8,065 nucleotides of DNA from Bacteroidota bacterium (lineage in GTDB: Bacteria > Bacteroidota > Bacteroidia > Flavobacteriales > Flavobacteriaceae), in contig JAEWLD010000192.1 of NCBI GenBank assembly GCA_023393485.1, positions 1 through 8,065 on the forward strand, given 5' to 3'. A model generated the notes under the pieces. The model was not told where the DNA came from. It was given only the letters and a program-made list of their open reading frames with translations, and ran no database searches. Position 1 is the stretch's first letter; each line of letters begins with the position of its first letter. The position numbers and the translations under genes are program-made. Below, in pieces: positions 1 through 6,856 of the stretch.

Positions 1-1888
1 GATTGGTGTTGTTCGGAATACGGTTCTTAAAATCGAACGACGCGTCGCCGAACAAATTGAGATATTTGACGCGTGCAGCCGGGCTCGACGCATTCTGGTA
101 AACGTATTTGACGAAATTCCTGATCGCGCCAATGTCCTGTTTGCCGGATCCGAACTCTTCGTAAATGTTGTCAAGTTTAACCGCCCTGACGGACATGCCT
201 TGATAATTGCGCCAAAAATTGGCGAGTTTTTCTGCCTGCGCGTAAAGTGATGTCGGGGTAATGATCAGGTATTCGATGTCCTGGAAATTCCCGTTTGCAT
301 CGGTAAAGATCGTGCCTTTCAGATCTTGATTGGCAACGCGCGATTTTGACTCTTTTGACGGCGAATAAAAATCAGCCTGGTCAACCGCAACGTATTTGCG
401 AAGCTCGCCGAGTTCCGCTTTAAACGAGAAATTGGACTGGCCTGCATTTTCGGCTTTCGTGACGTTGTAAATGTCGGTCACATCCCAAACCTGGCTGATC
501 CCCGACGCATTTGAAAACTGGTATTCAATCACCCCGGTCGTGGTTGCCGAAGCATCGTACTGAAAACGGAACTGCTTGCCATAACCCTTGAGATTGCGTT
601 TGGCGCGCAAAATAATGTAATCGAGAAAGCCTTTTGAAGTCGGTACGCCGCCATTATTGTAGTTGAGTGAAATCGTGACGTTTTCCGCTGCCGGAAAGGT
701 TTGCGAAAAGCTGATTCCCTGCGCTTCAAGGCCAAGGCTCGGCGCTGCCGCCGGAATGCCGATCGATCCCACGGATTGCGAATTGGCGGTTACCGCAAAT
801 GATGTGAACACCGTTGCAGCGGCCGCAGCATATACATTTATTTTTATCGGCGTCGAGGCATCGATGTTTGGAAAATCGAATTCGAACTCCTGTTGGTTGT
901 CGATTGAAAACTGTTCGCCAAACCAACGCCGGCCAAGCCTGACAATGTTGACCAAATCTTGTTCGTGGAACTGATAATCGTCAAAAGTAGTCGTGGTGAC
1001 GGTCGGCGCGCTGGCTGAGAGCGGATCCATTGGCTGGATGCGTTTGCCGTCGCCGCCTTTGCTGGTGACATAATAATAGCTGCGGTCAGCGTAAATGTTG
1101 TTGTGTGTTTGGCTGTCGTCGTTCCAGGTGTCGATTCCTTCGGCGTAAAATAAGATGTAGTCATTCGAATCAAACGAGCCGTCGTTTTCGCCAATGACCT
1201 GGATTGCGTTTTCTTCGGGATCCGACGGGTAATAAACGCTGTTGGCCAGCGGCAGCATTCGGCCGCCATTTCCGTAAATCTTGATTTTTCGAGGATCTGC
1301 CGAGGTATCCATGCCAAGCGATTGCAGGAAACTCCGCGAGATTTTATAGACGCCGGACTTTTCTACATAAAATCTGTAGACGTCGCCCGATGCAAAAATC
1401 GAATTGGTGATTGCCGAAACATTGTTCAGCCCAACGGCCTGCCGCGAAGCCGATGCATTGATGGCATAGGTAAACGCTTTTACGCGCTTGATTCCGCCAG
1501 CGTCTTTTATAATAGGTGAAAAAGTAAGTTGCGCGAACATCTTATCCCGCGCGCGGATGGTTTTTAGCTTGGCGTTTATGGCTGAGGGCAACGACGACAC
1601 CTTAAGGTCGCCGAGTTGGGAAGGTTGCATCGGTTCATAAACCACATCGGTAATCTGCAGCGCATTATTGTCTACGGCTGAAGTTATCGGAGTTTTCAGT
1701 GAGAAAAAAACAGCTGCTGACCGGTTGTCGAAATTGAAGTTATCGGCATTGAATCGCGGCATGTTTATTTTGACATCGCCGAAATTCACGGCCGAATTGT
1801 CTGTCCATTCCACAACAACACGGCCTGGCTGCTGGGCAAAAATCAATGACGTCGACAAGGTTATGAATAAGGATAGCAGTTTTTTCAT
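1..1888 (-). CDS. porU: PorU, type IX secretion sortase (N-terminal 629 codons, C-terminus outside window)
   Basis: The frame is open from ATG 1888 down to base 2 and runs off the window. PorU is the cell-surface C25 (gingipain-like) protease that removes the C-terminal signal of T9SS cargo and attaches the cargo to the outer membrane surface. Residues 1-18 form a typical signal peptide (MKKLLSLF..., cleavage probable after IFA). Recognisable PorU motifs follow: RFYVEKSGVYKI at 172-183, RRWFGEQF at 320-327, GFLDYI at 420-425 and VWDVTDIYN at 467-475. The peptidase C25 part begins near EYLIITP (539-545) and reaches LFGDASFDFKNR (612-623). Full-length homologues have roughly 1,200-1,300 residues, so about half is present. 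The catalytic His and Cys lie further downstream and cannot be checked here. The gene is divergent from gldJ, an arrangement I recall from Flavobacterium. Identification is firm; activity of this copy cannot be judged. Confidence 0.93.
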   Translation of the reverse strand, partial: MKKLLSLFITLSTSLIFAQQPGRVVVEWTDNSAVNFGDVKINMPRFNADNFNFDNRSAAVFFSLKTPITSAVDNNALQITDVVYEPMQPSQLGDLKVSSLPSAINAKLKTIRARDKMFAQLTFSPIIKDAGGIKRVKAFTYAINASASRQAVGLNNVSAITNSIFASGDVYRFYVEKSGVYKISRSFLQSLGMDTSADPRKIKIYGNGGRMLPLANSVYYPSDPEENAIQVIGENDGSFDSNDYILFYAEGIDTWNDDSQTHNNIYADRSYYYVTSKGGDGKRIQPMDPLSASAPTVTTTTFDDYQFHEQDLVNIVRLGRRWFGEQFSIDNQQEFEFDFPNIDASTPIKINVYAAAAATVFTSFAVTANSQSVGSIGIPAAAPSLGLEAQGISFSQTFPAAENVTISLNYNNGGVPTSKGFLDYIILRAKRNLKGYGKQFRFQYDASATTTGVIEYQFSNASGISQVWDVTDIYNVTKAENAGQSNFSFKAELGELRKYVAVDQADFYSPSKESKSRVANQDLKGTIFTDANGNFQDIEYLIITPTSLYAQAEKLANFWRNYQGMSVRAVKLDNIYEEFGSGKQDIGAIRNFVKYVYQNASSPAARVKYLNLFGDASFDFKNRIPNNTN

Positions 1889-1991
1889 CGGAAATACTAA
1901 CGTAACAAGGTACAAATTATTACGGCGGTAAAAATAATTTATTTAGCCAAACCCGATATAATATTTAAATCAAAATTGCGTTCTGAAGAAA

Positions 1992-2009
1992 CTTTGCGGC
2001 GTCGCAAAG
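1992..2009. repeat. Perfect 18-bp inverted repeat between porU and gldJ
   Basis: CTTTGCG (1992-1998) and CGCAAAG (2003-2009) are exact reverse complements separated by GCGT. The element lies about 30 bp upstream of the putative gldJ -33 box and about 100 bp upstream of the porU start. It has no adjacent T-run, so a terminator is unlikely. It could be an operator for both divergent genes or a copy of a dispersed intergenic repeat; the sequence alone cannot decide. Confidence 0.55.
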
Positions 2010-2039
2010 CGAGTTAAAGTATATTTATAAAAAAAGATG

Positions 2040-2068
2040 TTGCGGTTTAACGGTTAATTGTTATATTG
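2040..2068 (+). promoter_or_regulatory. Candidate gldJ promoter (Bacteroidetes type)
   Basis: TTG at 2040-2042 is followed after 19 bases by TATATTG at 2062-2068, resembling the Bacteroidetes consensus of a -33 TTG and a -7 TAnnTTTG. Transcription would start near 2075, giving a leader of about 25 nt before the gldJ ATG at 2099. The -7 box is imperfect, so this is a prediction from pattern and spacing only. Confidence 0.45.
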
Positions 2069-2098
2069 CGCCTCGAAATTTTATTACCTACTAAGAGT

Positions 2099-3844
2099 AT
2101 GAAAGTAAAAAAATCAATGGCTATCAGGCTGTTACTGTGCGCGGTAATGGTGGCAGGTTTTTCAAGCTGCGGTAAAAAATCCAGCGGAAAAAGCTCGTCT
2201 CGGGCTACCGGGTGGAAGATCAACGATAGTAAAGGAGGTTTCCAGTACGCCTCTAAATTCAAGAAGCAGGCTACAGGTCCGGGTCTTGTGTTTGTGGAAG
2301 GCGGTACATTTACAATGGGTAAAGTACAGGATGACGTGATGCACGATTGGAACAACACGCCAAACCAGCAACACGTCCAGTCATTCTATATGGATGAGAC
2401 CGAAGTAACCAACCTGATGTACATGGAATACCTTGACTGGCTCAAAAGGGTTTTCCCGCCAGACCAGGAAAATTACAAAAATATTTATGAAGGCGCTTCT
2501 CCCGATACGCTCGTTTGGAGAAACCGTCTCGGTTATAACGAAACCATGACCAACAACTACCTGCGCCATCCGGCTTATGCTGAGTATCCGGTAGTTGGTG
2601 TCAACTGGATTCAGGCTGTTGAATTCTCTAAATGGAGGACCGACCGCGTTAACGAGAAAGCGCTCGAAGACCAAAAATATTTGGCGAAAGATGCCCACTT
2701 GGCAGAATCGTCGGAAGGTACGTTCAGTACAGATACTTACCTCGCTACGCCTACCAGTGCGTTTGGTTCGAAGAACGAAGAACTCGTTTTGAAAAAAGAA
2801 AAAGGCCGTTCGGCTTCTAAGAAAAGTTCAAAATCAAGTGCATCGGCAGATCCAGGCGCAGGCTCAGGTTCTGTGACCGGCACCAACGGAAACAGTCCTA
2901 AAAATGTTTACGCACAAAGGACTTCAGGCATCATTTTGCCTGAGTACAGGCTTCCGACCGAAGCAGAATGGGAATACGCCGCTGCAGCCGATGTAGGCCA
3001 GCGCCAGTACAACTCATACAAAGGACAGAAAAAATATCCTTGGTCTGGCAGTTATACGCGTTCTGGCAAGCGTCAGGTACGTGGTGACCAATTGGCTAAC
3101 TTCAAACAAGGCAAAGGTGACTACGGCGGAATCGCTGGCTGGTCTGATGACGGCGCCGATATTACCAATAAAGTAAAATCTTACCCTGCAAATGACTTCG
3201 GCCTTTATGATATGGCTGGTAACGTTGCGGAATGGGTTGCCGACGTTTACCGTCCAATTGTAGACGATGAAGCAAATGACTTCAACTATTACAGAGGTAA
3301 CGTTTACATGAAGAACAAAATCGGTGAAGACGGCAAAGTGGAGATCGTAACGGCAGAAACCCAGAAGTTTGACACATTGCCTAACGGTAAAGTGATGGCT
3401 CGTAACTTCCCTGGCGAAATCGCACAGGTTCCGGTTGACGAGAATGAGACTTACCTGCGCCAGAACTTCAGCAAGTCTGATAACAGAAACTACCGTGACG
3501 GTGACAAACAGTCTACAAGGTATTTCAAATTCGGCGATTCTGAAGAAGATCCGGCAAAAGCGAAAGATACTGAAAGGATGTATGATTCACCAAAGCACAA
3601 TGTTTCTACAGACAGCTTGGGCAACATGGTCCGCAGGTATGACAAGTCATCTAAGCGTACCACTTTGATCAACGACGATGTCCGCGTGTACAAAGGAGGT
3701 TCATGGAGAGACCGCGCTTACTGGCTCGATCCTGCGCAAAGAAGGTACTTCCCGCAAGATATGGCAACAGACTACATCGGTTTCCGTTGTGCGATGTCAA
3801 GGGTTGGTCCTAAAGCCGACAAAAAGAAAAAAGCAAGAAACTAA
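2099..3844 (+). CDS. gldJ: GldJ, gliding motility / T9SS outer-membrane lipoprotein
   Basis: The 581-residue product belongs to the GldJ family. In Flavobacterium GldJ is needed for gliding and for T9SS function, where it stabilises GldK, and its extreme C-terminus is reported to matter for gliding rather than secretion. I chose ATG 2099 over the in-frame TTG at 2066 because it gives a clean lipoprotein signal: MKVKK, a hydrophobic core, then FSSC with the lipidated Cys at 24. The TTG would also lie inside the promoter. FGE-sulfatase (SUMF1-type) fold motifs follow in order: FVEGGTFTMG at 65-74, RLPTEAEWEYAA at 284-295, YDMAGNVAEWV at 370-380, YKGGSWRD at 531-538 and GFRCAMS at 561-567. A Lys/Ser/Gly-rich low-complexity stretch interrupts the fold at about 230-265. 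The tail is basic (KKKKARN). There is no sign of an active formylglycine enzyme role; the family is structural. A strong terminator follows directly. Confidence 0.96.
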   Translation: MKVKKSMAIRLLLCAVMVAGFSSCGKKSSGKSSSRATGWKINDSKGGFQYASKFKKQATGPGLVFVEGGTFTMGKVQDDVMHDWNNTPNQQHVQSFYMDETEVTNLMYMEYLDWLKRVFPPDQENYKNIYEGASPDTLVWRNRLGYNETMTNNYLRHPAYAEYPVVGVNWIQAVEFSKWRTDRVNEKALEDQKYLAKDAHLAESSEGTFSTDTYLATPTSAFGSKNEELVLKKEKGRSASKKSSKSSASADPGAGSGSVTGTNGNSPKNVYAQRTSGIILPEYRLPTEAEWEYAAAADVGQRQYNSYKGQKKYPWSGSYTRSGKRQVRGDQLANFKQGKGDYGGIAGWSDDGADITNKVKSYPANDFGLYDMAGNVAEWVADVYRPIVDDEANDFNYYRGNVYMKNKIGEDGKVEIVTAETQKFDTLPNGKVMARNFPGEIAQVPVDENETYLRQNFSKSDNRNYRDGDKQSTRYFKFGDSEEDPAKAKDTERMYDSPKHNVSTDSLGNMVRRYDKSSKRTTLINDDVRVYKGGSWRDRAYWLDPAQRRYFPQDMATDYIGFRCAMSRVGPKADKKKKARN

Positions 3845-3856
3845 GTTGCATAATTT

Positions 3857-3886
3857 AAAAGCCCTGATTTCAGGGCTTTTTTTTTT
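3857..3886 (+). terminator. Rho-independent terminator of gldJ
   Basis: An 11-bp perfect stem (AAAAGCCCTGA at 3857-3867 with TCAGGGCTTTT at 3870-3880) closes on a very short loop and continues into an unbroken T-run to 3886. It starts 12 bases after the gldJ stop codon, so gldJ is probably transcribed separately from murF. Confidence 0.93.
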
Positions 3887-3940
3887 GGACTTGGTTACTT
3901 TAGCGCGCAATTTCGATCCGTGGTTTGCAGCGAAACAAGA

Positions 3941-3970
3941 TTGGTTCTTATCGCTGGTTTGCTTAATTTG
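3941..3970 (+). promoter_or_regulatory. Candidate murF promoter
   Basis: TTG at 3941-3943 lies 19 bases before TTAATTTG (3963-3970), one mismatch from the Bacteroidetes -7 consensus TAnnTTTG. The same octamer recurs at 3973-3980. Transcription would begin near 3977, about 23 nt before the murF ATG. A separate promoter is expected here because a terminator closes gldJ. The match is imperfect and the region is AT-rich, so confidence is modest. Confidence 0.4.
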
Positions 3971-3999
3971 TTTTAATTTGCGGTAAACAAAATCTCGAT

Positions 4000-5283
4000 A
4001 TGGAAATCAATGTCATTCACGACAAATTCCTGACTTGCAGCGGTATTTCTACAGACACGCGAAAAATCCAGCCGCGTTCAATGTTCGTTGCCATCCGTGG
4101 CGAGCGTTTCGACGCCAATGCTTTTGCATCGGAAGCACTCCAAAAAGGCGCCTGGTTTGTCATTATTGACAACCAGGAATATTATATAGACCAAAGGACC
4201 ATTGTTGTTCGCGACAGCCTTGAAACCCTGCAGCGGCTGGCAAATTTTCACCGCAACTATCTTCAACTGCCGATAGTCGCCCTAACAGGAAGCAATGGCA
4301 AGACAACCACCAAGGAATTGATCCACGCCGTACTTTCGCAGAAATTCAATGCAAAGGCAACGATCGGGAATCTCAATAACCATATTGGCGTGCCGCTCAC
4401 GCTGCTTTCGTTCAGTGCGGAAACAGAAATCGGCATTGTTGAAATGGGCGCAAACCACCAAAAGGAAATCGAATTTCTGTGTCGCATCGCTGAACCCGAT
4501 TACGGTTATATCACGAATTTCGGCAAGGCACATCTCGAAGGTTTTGGCGGAGCGCAAGGCGTGATTAAAGGCAAAAGCGAATTGTACGATTATCTCGCGT
4601 CGCACAGCCGCATGGCGTTCATCAACCTCGACGATCCTATCCAGGTTGAAAAAAGCCACGGTCTGCCACATTATGCCTTCGGGATCAATCAGGCAAAAGC
4701 TGCGTTGAATATTGACCAGGTTTCGGCCAACCCGTTTGTTGAAGTATCGTTTGAAGGTGTGACGATCAACTCGAAACTGATCGGGTTGTATAACGCCAGC
4801 AACATCAGTGCGGCAATTGCCATCGGCAAATATTTCGAAATCGACAACGCGCAAATCAAAGCTGCGATTGAGCGTTACACACCCGAAAATAATCGTTCGC
4901 AAATTCTGCACAAGGCCGGAAATGAAATCATTCTCGATGCCTATAACGCCAACCCGAGCAGCATGGCGGTCGCAATCGAAAATTTTCTTCAGCTTGACAA
5001 ACCCAATAAAGTCGCGATTCTCGGTGACATGTTCGAACTCGGCCCAGAAAGCGCCGCCGAGCATAAAGCGCTGGTCCAGTCTGTTGAAAAAGCTACGGAT
5101 ATTGCGTTTGTTTTTATCGGCAAAGACTTTTCAGAAAATAACCTTGAACGTGAACATTTTACTTTTTACCACACGTTTGAGCAATTTGCCTATGTGCTGA
5201 AACGGCAGCCGCTTTCAGGCAAAACCATGCTAGTCAAAGGCTCGCGCGGTATGGCGCTTGAGCGTGTTTTGGATTATTTGTAG
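4000..5283 (+). CDS. murF: MurF, UDP-MurNAc-tripeptide:D-alanyl-D-alanine ligase
   Basis: The 427-residue cytoplasmic enzyme adds D-Ala-D-Ala to the UDP-MurNAc-tripeptide with ATP hydrolysis, completing the soluble peptidoglycan precursor. All three Mur-ligase domains are visible. The N-terminal substrate domain has SxDTR (TDTRKI, 18-23) and FVAIRGERFDAN (29-40). The central ATPase has the P-loop TGSNGKTTT (96-104), NLNNHIGVPLTLL (124-136), VEMGANH (147-153) and FGKAHLEGFG (174-183), with a lysine in IKGKSEL (189-195) likely to be the carbamylated one. The C-terminal domain has NRSQ (298-301), LDAYNANPSSM (312-322), LGDMFELG (341-348) and KGSRGMALE (413-421). Length is normal for Bacteroidetes MurF and no key motif is missing. 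ATG 4000 starts exactly where family similarity begins; there is no visible Shine-Dalgarno. The gene is convergent with the HMA/MauE gene across a 63-bp gap. Confidence 0.96.
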   Translation: MEINVIHDKFLTCSGISTDTRKIQPRSMFVAIRGERFDANAFASEALQKGAWFVIIDNQEYYIDQRTIVVRDSLETLQRLANFHRNYLQLPIVALTGSNGKTTTKELIHAVLSQKFNAKATIGNLNNHIGVPLTLLSFSAETEIGIVEMGANHQKEIEFLCRIAEPDYGYITNFGKAHLEGFGGAQGVIKGKSELYDYLASHSRMAFINLDDPIQVEKSHGLPHYAFGINQAKAALNIDQVSANPFVEVSFEGVTINSKLIGLYNASNISAAIAIGKYFEIDNAQIKAAIERYTPENNRSQILHKAGNEIILDAYNANPSSMAVAIENFLQLDKPNKVAILGDMFELGPESAAEHKALVQSVEKATDIAFVFIGKDFSENNLEREHFTFYHTFEQFAYVLKRQPLSGKTMLVKGSRGMALERVLDYL

Positions 5284-5346
5284 TTTCGTGCAGCGCACCT
5301 GGCGGAAACTTTTCCTTCGGCAGTCGCGCCTGCGCAAAGCCCAAAG

Positions 5347-6066
5347 TCACAATGTCATCAACATCGCGCCGCTCATCGCAATCATCAATGCGTCTTCAAT
5401 GATTGTCACCGTACTCATCGGTAAATTGAACACCGCGCCAAGGCAGGCACATTGGATTTTGCGCTTGTTCAATACGCTTTGCGACACGCCGATGATGCTG
5501 ACAGACATCACAACAAGTGTCACCAAATTCGTTACAAACGGATTGAAGTTGGCCGCGAAAGCCAGTCCGAGCGCCAGTTCGATAAATGCGTAAAAATATG
5601 CCCAGGGCGGCATACGGCTGGCAACCACATCGTACATCACATAGCTTTCGGCAAATCCTTTCAAATCGAGAAATTTAAAAAACGAAAACGCGAGAAAAAA
5701 CCCGGCCATGAAATGCCGCATGGCTTGCATCCAGTCGAAATTGGAATTGCCCAGCTGGATTAAAATGGTAACGGCTGTGATGTAGCCGAAAATCAATAAA
5801 ATCGGTTTGTAGGTTGCAAGCCAGCTTTGGGCCTGCTGTGAAACTTCGCTATGATTTGGCGCCGAAATCCGATATTTGGCAGCCGTGCCGCCAATTGCCT
5901 CTTGGAGTGTCGACAGCGCAATATGCCTGTCCATTGAAATCGTAGCCGATTGCGTGTCTTTTGATACGTCGACAGCCGTAACGCCATCAACGCCAGACAA
6001 CAGAAATTTGACTTTGGCTTCGCAGCCTTCGCAAGTCATTCCGGTGATTTTATAGGTGTGTGTCAT
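5347..6066 (-). CDS. HMA domain fused to MauE/DoxX-like membrane protein
   Basis: The 239-residue product combines two parts. Residues 1-68 are a heavy-metal-associated domain with the canonical GMTCEGC site (9-15), which in this family binds Cu(I), Zn(II) or Hg(II) through the two cysteines. After a short linker come about four or five hydrophobic segments (roughly 88-106, 116-134, 155-172, 177-195 and 217-236) resembling the MauE/DoxX-like redox-associated membrane family. A CxC pair (C206, C208, in QCACLG) stands next to the conserved-looking FNLPMSTVTIIED (213-225). Function is unproven; transport or delivery of a metal, or thiol redox at the membrane, are both possible. I chose ATG 6066 over an in-frame GTG at 6084 because the HMA domain starts at once and the GTG overlaps a promoter-like box. 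The gene lies 76 bp downstream of an AraC regulator that also carries an HMA-like domain, so metal control is likely. Confidence 0.85.
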   Translation of the reverse strand: MTHTYKITGMTCEGCEAKVKFLLSGVDGVTAVDVSKDTQSATISMDRHIALSTLQEAIGGTAAKYRISAPNHSEVSQQAQSWLATYKPILLIFGYITAVTILIQLGNSNFDWMQAMRHFMAGFFLAFSFFKFLDLKGFAESYVMYDVVASRMPPWAYFYAFIELALGLAFAANFNPFVTNLVTLVVMSVSIIGVSQSVLNKRKIQCACLGAVFNLPMSTVTIIEDALMIAMSGAMLMTL

Positions 6067-6083
6067 GACGGGGTTTGTTGACA

Positions 6084-6091
6084 CAAAGTTA
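6084..6091 (-). promoter_or_regulatory. Candidate -7 box before the HMA/MauE gene
   Basis: The minus strand reads TAACTTTG here, a full match to the Bacteroidetes -7 consensus TAnnTTTG. It would start transcription about 11 nt before ATG 6066. No TTG lies at the usual spacing; the nearest clear one is about 27 bases upstream. The gene could therefore have its own, possibly activator-dependent promoter besides read-through from the AraC gene. Confidence 0.4.
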
Positions 6092-6142
6092 GCTTTTAGC
6101 CCGTCGATTCCGATTATACAATTGCGGGAAAAATCGGTAAAA

Positions 6143-6700
6143 TTATAGTTGGTTGAGCGGCTGACGTTGGTGTCCGTAGGCCTTGAATTGTGATGGCGTC
6201 ATCCCGGTTACTTTTTTAAACTGCTTGCTCAGGTGCGATGCGCTGCTGTAGTGGAGCAATTCTGATATTTCATTGAGGTTTAGCTCTTCATAACCTAGCA
6301 GTTCCTTGACGCGTTCAATGCGTTGCATGACGTAATATTGCTCGATCGTTGTTTCTTCGTGCGACGAGAACCAGTGGCTGATGCTGCTGTAATCCTGCCC
6401 GAGCTCAAAGGAAAGATATTGTGACAGCGGCGTACTCAGGCCGTTGTTCTGCGAATGGACGAGTGCGATGATCAGGTTTTTGGTCTTTTCGACGACGCGG
6501 GTTTTGCGGTCTTCGATAAGCGAAAAACCGACTGTCTGCAAGCGTTCGTTGAGCGCGTTGAGTTCTTTTTGACTAAGTGTTTCGGTAATTTCGGCTTCAC
6601 CGAGGTCGACGCGAACAACGTCATGTCCGGCTTGTTCGAGTTCTGATTTGACTACCATTTTGCAACGGTCGCAGACCATGTTTTTGATGTGTAGTTTCAT
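6143..6700 (-). CDS. AraC-family regulator with N-terminal HMA-like metal-binding domain
   Basis: The protein has 185 residues. Residues 1-65 resemble an HMA domain with MVCDRC (8-13) in place of the usual GMTCxxC, so the two metal-ligand cysteines C10 and C13 are kept. Residues about 93-174 form an AraC-type DNA-binding domain: a first helix-turn-helix around QYLSFELGQDYSSISHWF, then RIERVKELL (128-136), LNLNEISELLHYSSASHLSKQ (140-160) and FKKVTGMTPSQF (161-172). The usual AraC ligand-binding cupin is absent; the HMA-like part presumably takes its place as sensor. ATG 6700 was chosen because the domain begins there; the frame stays open to 6793, but the upstream residues are unlike the family and AT-rich. 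It is transcribed towards the HMA/MauE gene, its most likely target, and may also regulate itself. Copper is the likeliest ligand by analogy, but this is inference. Confidence 0.87.
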   Translation of the reverse strand: MKLHIKNMVCDRCKMVVKSELEQAGHDVVRVDLGEAEITETLSQKELNALNERLQTVGFSLIEDRKTRVVEKTKNLIIALVHSQNNGLSTPLSQYLSFELGQDYSSISHWFSSHEETTIEQYYVMQRIERVKELLGYEELNLNEISELLHYSSASHLSKQFKKVTGMTPSQFKAYGHQRQPLNQL

Positions 6701-6856
6701 TTTGTAAATATAACAATTGTAAAAATTAGTGTTTTTTGGGCGAAATTCCACCATTTGCGATGAAATTTTAATAAAGTTTACGCTGCTGGCCATGCCAGTT
6801 AATTTAAGAATTTGATTACAAATTTGTGCTTACTTTTGCAGACCAAATCTATTATC
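6701..6856. promoter_or_regulatory. Divergent intergenic region between AraC gene and recombinase
   Basis: This AT-rich gap must hold the AraC promoter (leftwards) and the recombinase promoter (rightwards). For the AraC gene, the minus strand offers TAATTTTT (6728-6721) and TATATTTA (6712-6705), each one base from TAnnTTTG but lacking a well-placed -33 TTG. Two short palindromes are present: CTGGC-CAT-GCCAG at 6786-6798 and ACAAATTTGT at 6818-6827. Either could be an operator; both are short enough to occur by chance. Confidence 0.4.
6811..6838 (+). promoter_or_regulatory. Candidate recombinase promoter
   Basis: TTTG at 6811-6814 precedes TACTTTTG (6831-6838), an exact match to TAnnTTTG, with a 16-base spacer that is slightly short for Bacteroidetes. 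Transcription would start near 6845, about 12 nt ahead of the ATG at 6857. The palindrome ACAAATTTGT lies between the two boxes and could mask the promoter if bound. The placement supports ATG 6857 as the original start of the recombinase. Confidence 0.5.

Larger units (their letters stand above)
1889..2098. promoter_or_regulatory. Divergent porU/gldJ intergenic region
   Basis: This 210-bp AT-rich stretch must carry the promoters of both porU (leftwards) and gldJ (rightwards). I see no open reading frame of interest or RNA gene in it. On the gldJ side there is a reasonable Bacteroidetes promoter, listed separately. On the porU side only weak -7-like boxes are visible, for example ATAATTTG on the minus strand about 25 bases before the ATG, without a well-spaced -33 TTG. 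A perfect inverted repeat sits in the middle and is also listed separately. Confidence 0.6.

Noticed and set aside
844..1317. A 157-codon open frame overlapping porU on the same strand in another frame
   Set aside because: The porU frame carries conserved motifs across this whole stretch; the alternative is low in recognisable features and is a shadow.
2066..2098. Upstream TTG start for gldJ
   Set aside because: It would put 11 residues ahead of a complete lipoprotein signal peptide and lies inside the predicted -7 promoter box.
4282..5064. A 260-codon open frame on the minus strand inside murF
   Set aside because: It lies entirely opposite murF, whose motifs are complete and family-typical; the antisense frame has no recognisable domain.
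5284..5346. Bidirectional terminator between murF and the HMA/MauE gene
   Set aside because: Only small inverted repeats such as GTGC-AGC-GCAC and GGAAA-CT-TTTCC are present, with no stable stem followed by a T-run on either strand.
6701..6793. Longer N-terminus for the AraC regulator
   Set aside because: The extra 31 residues are AT-rich-coded and unlike the family, and the HMA-like domain begins right at the ATG at 6700.
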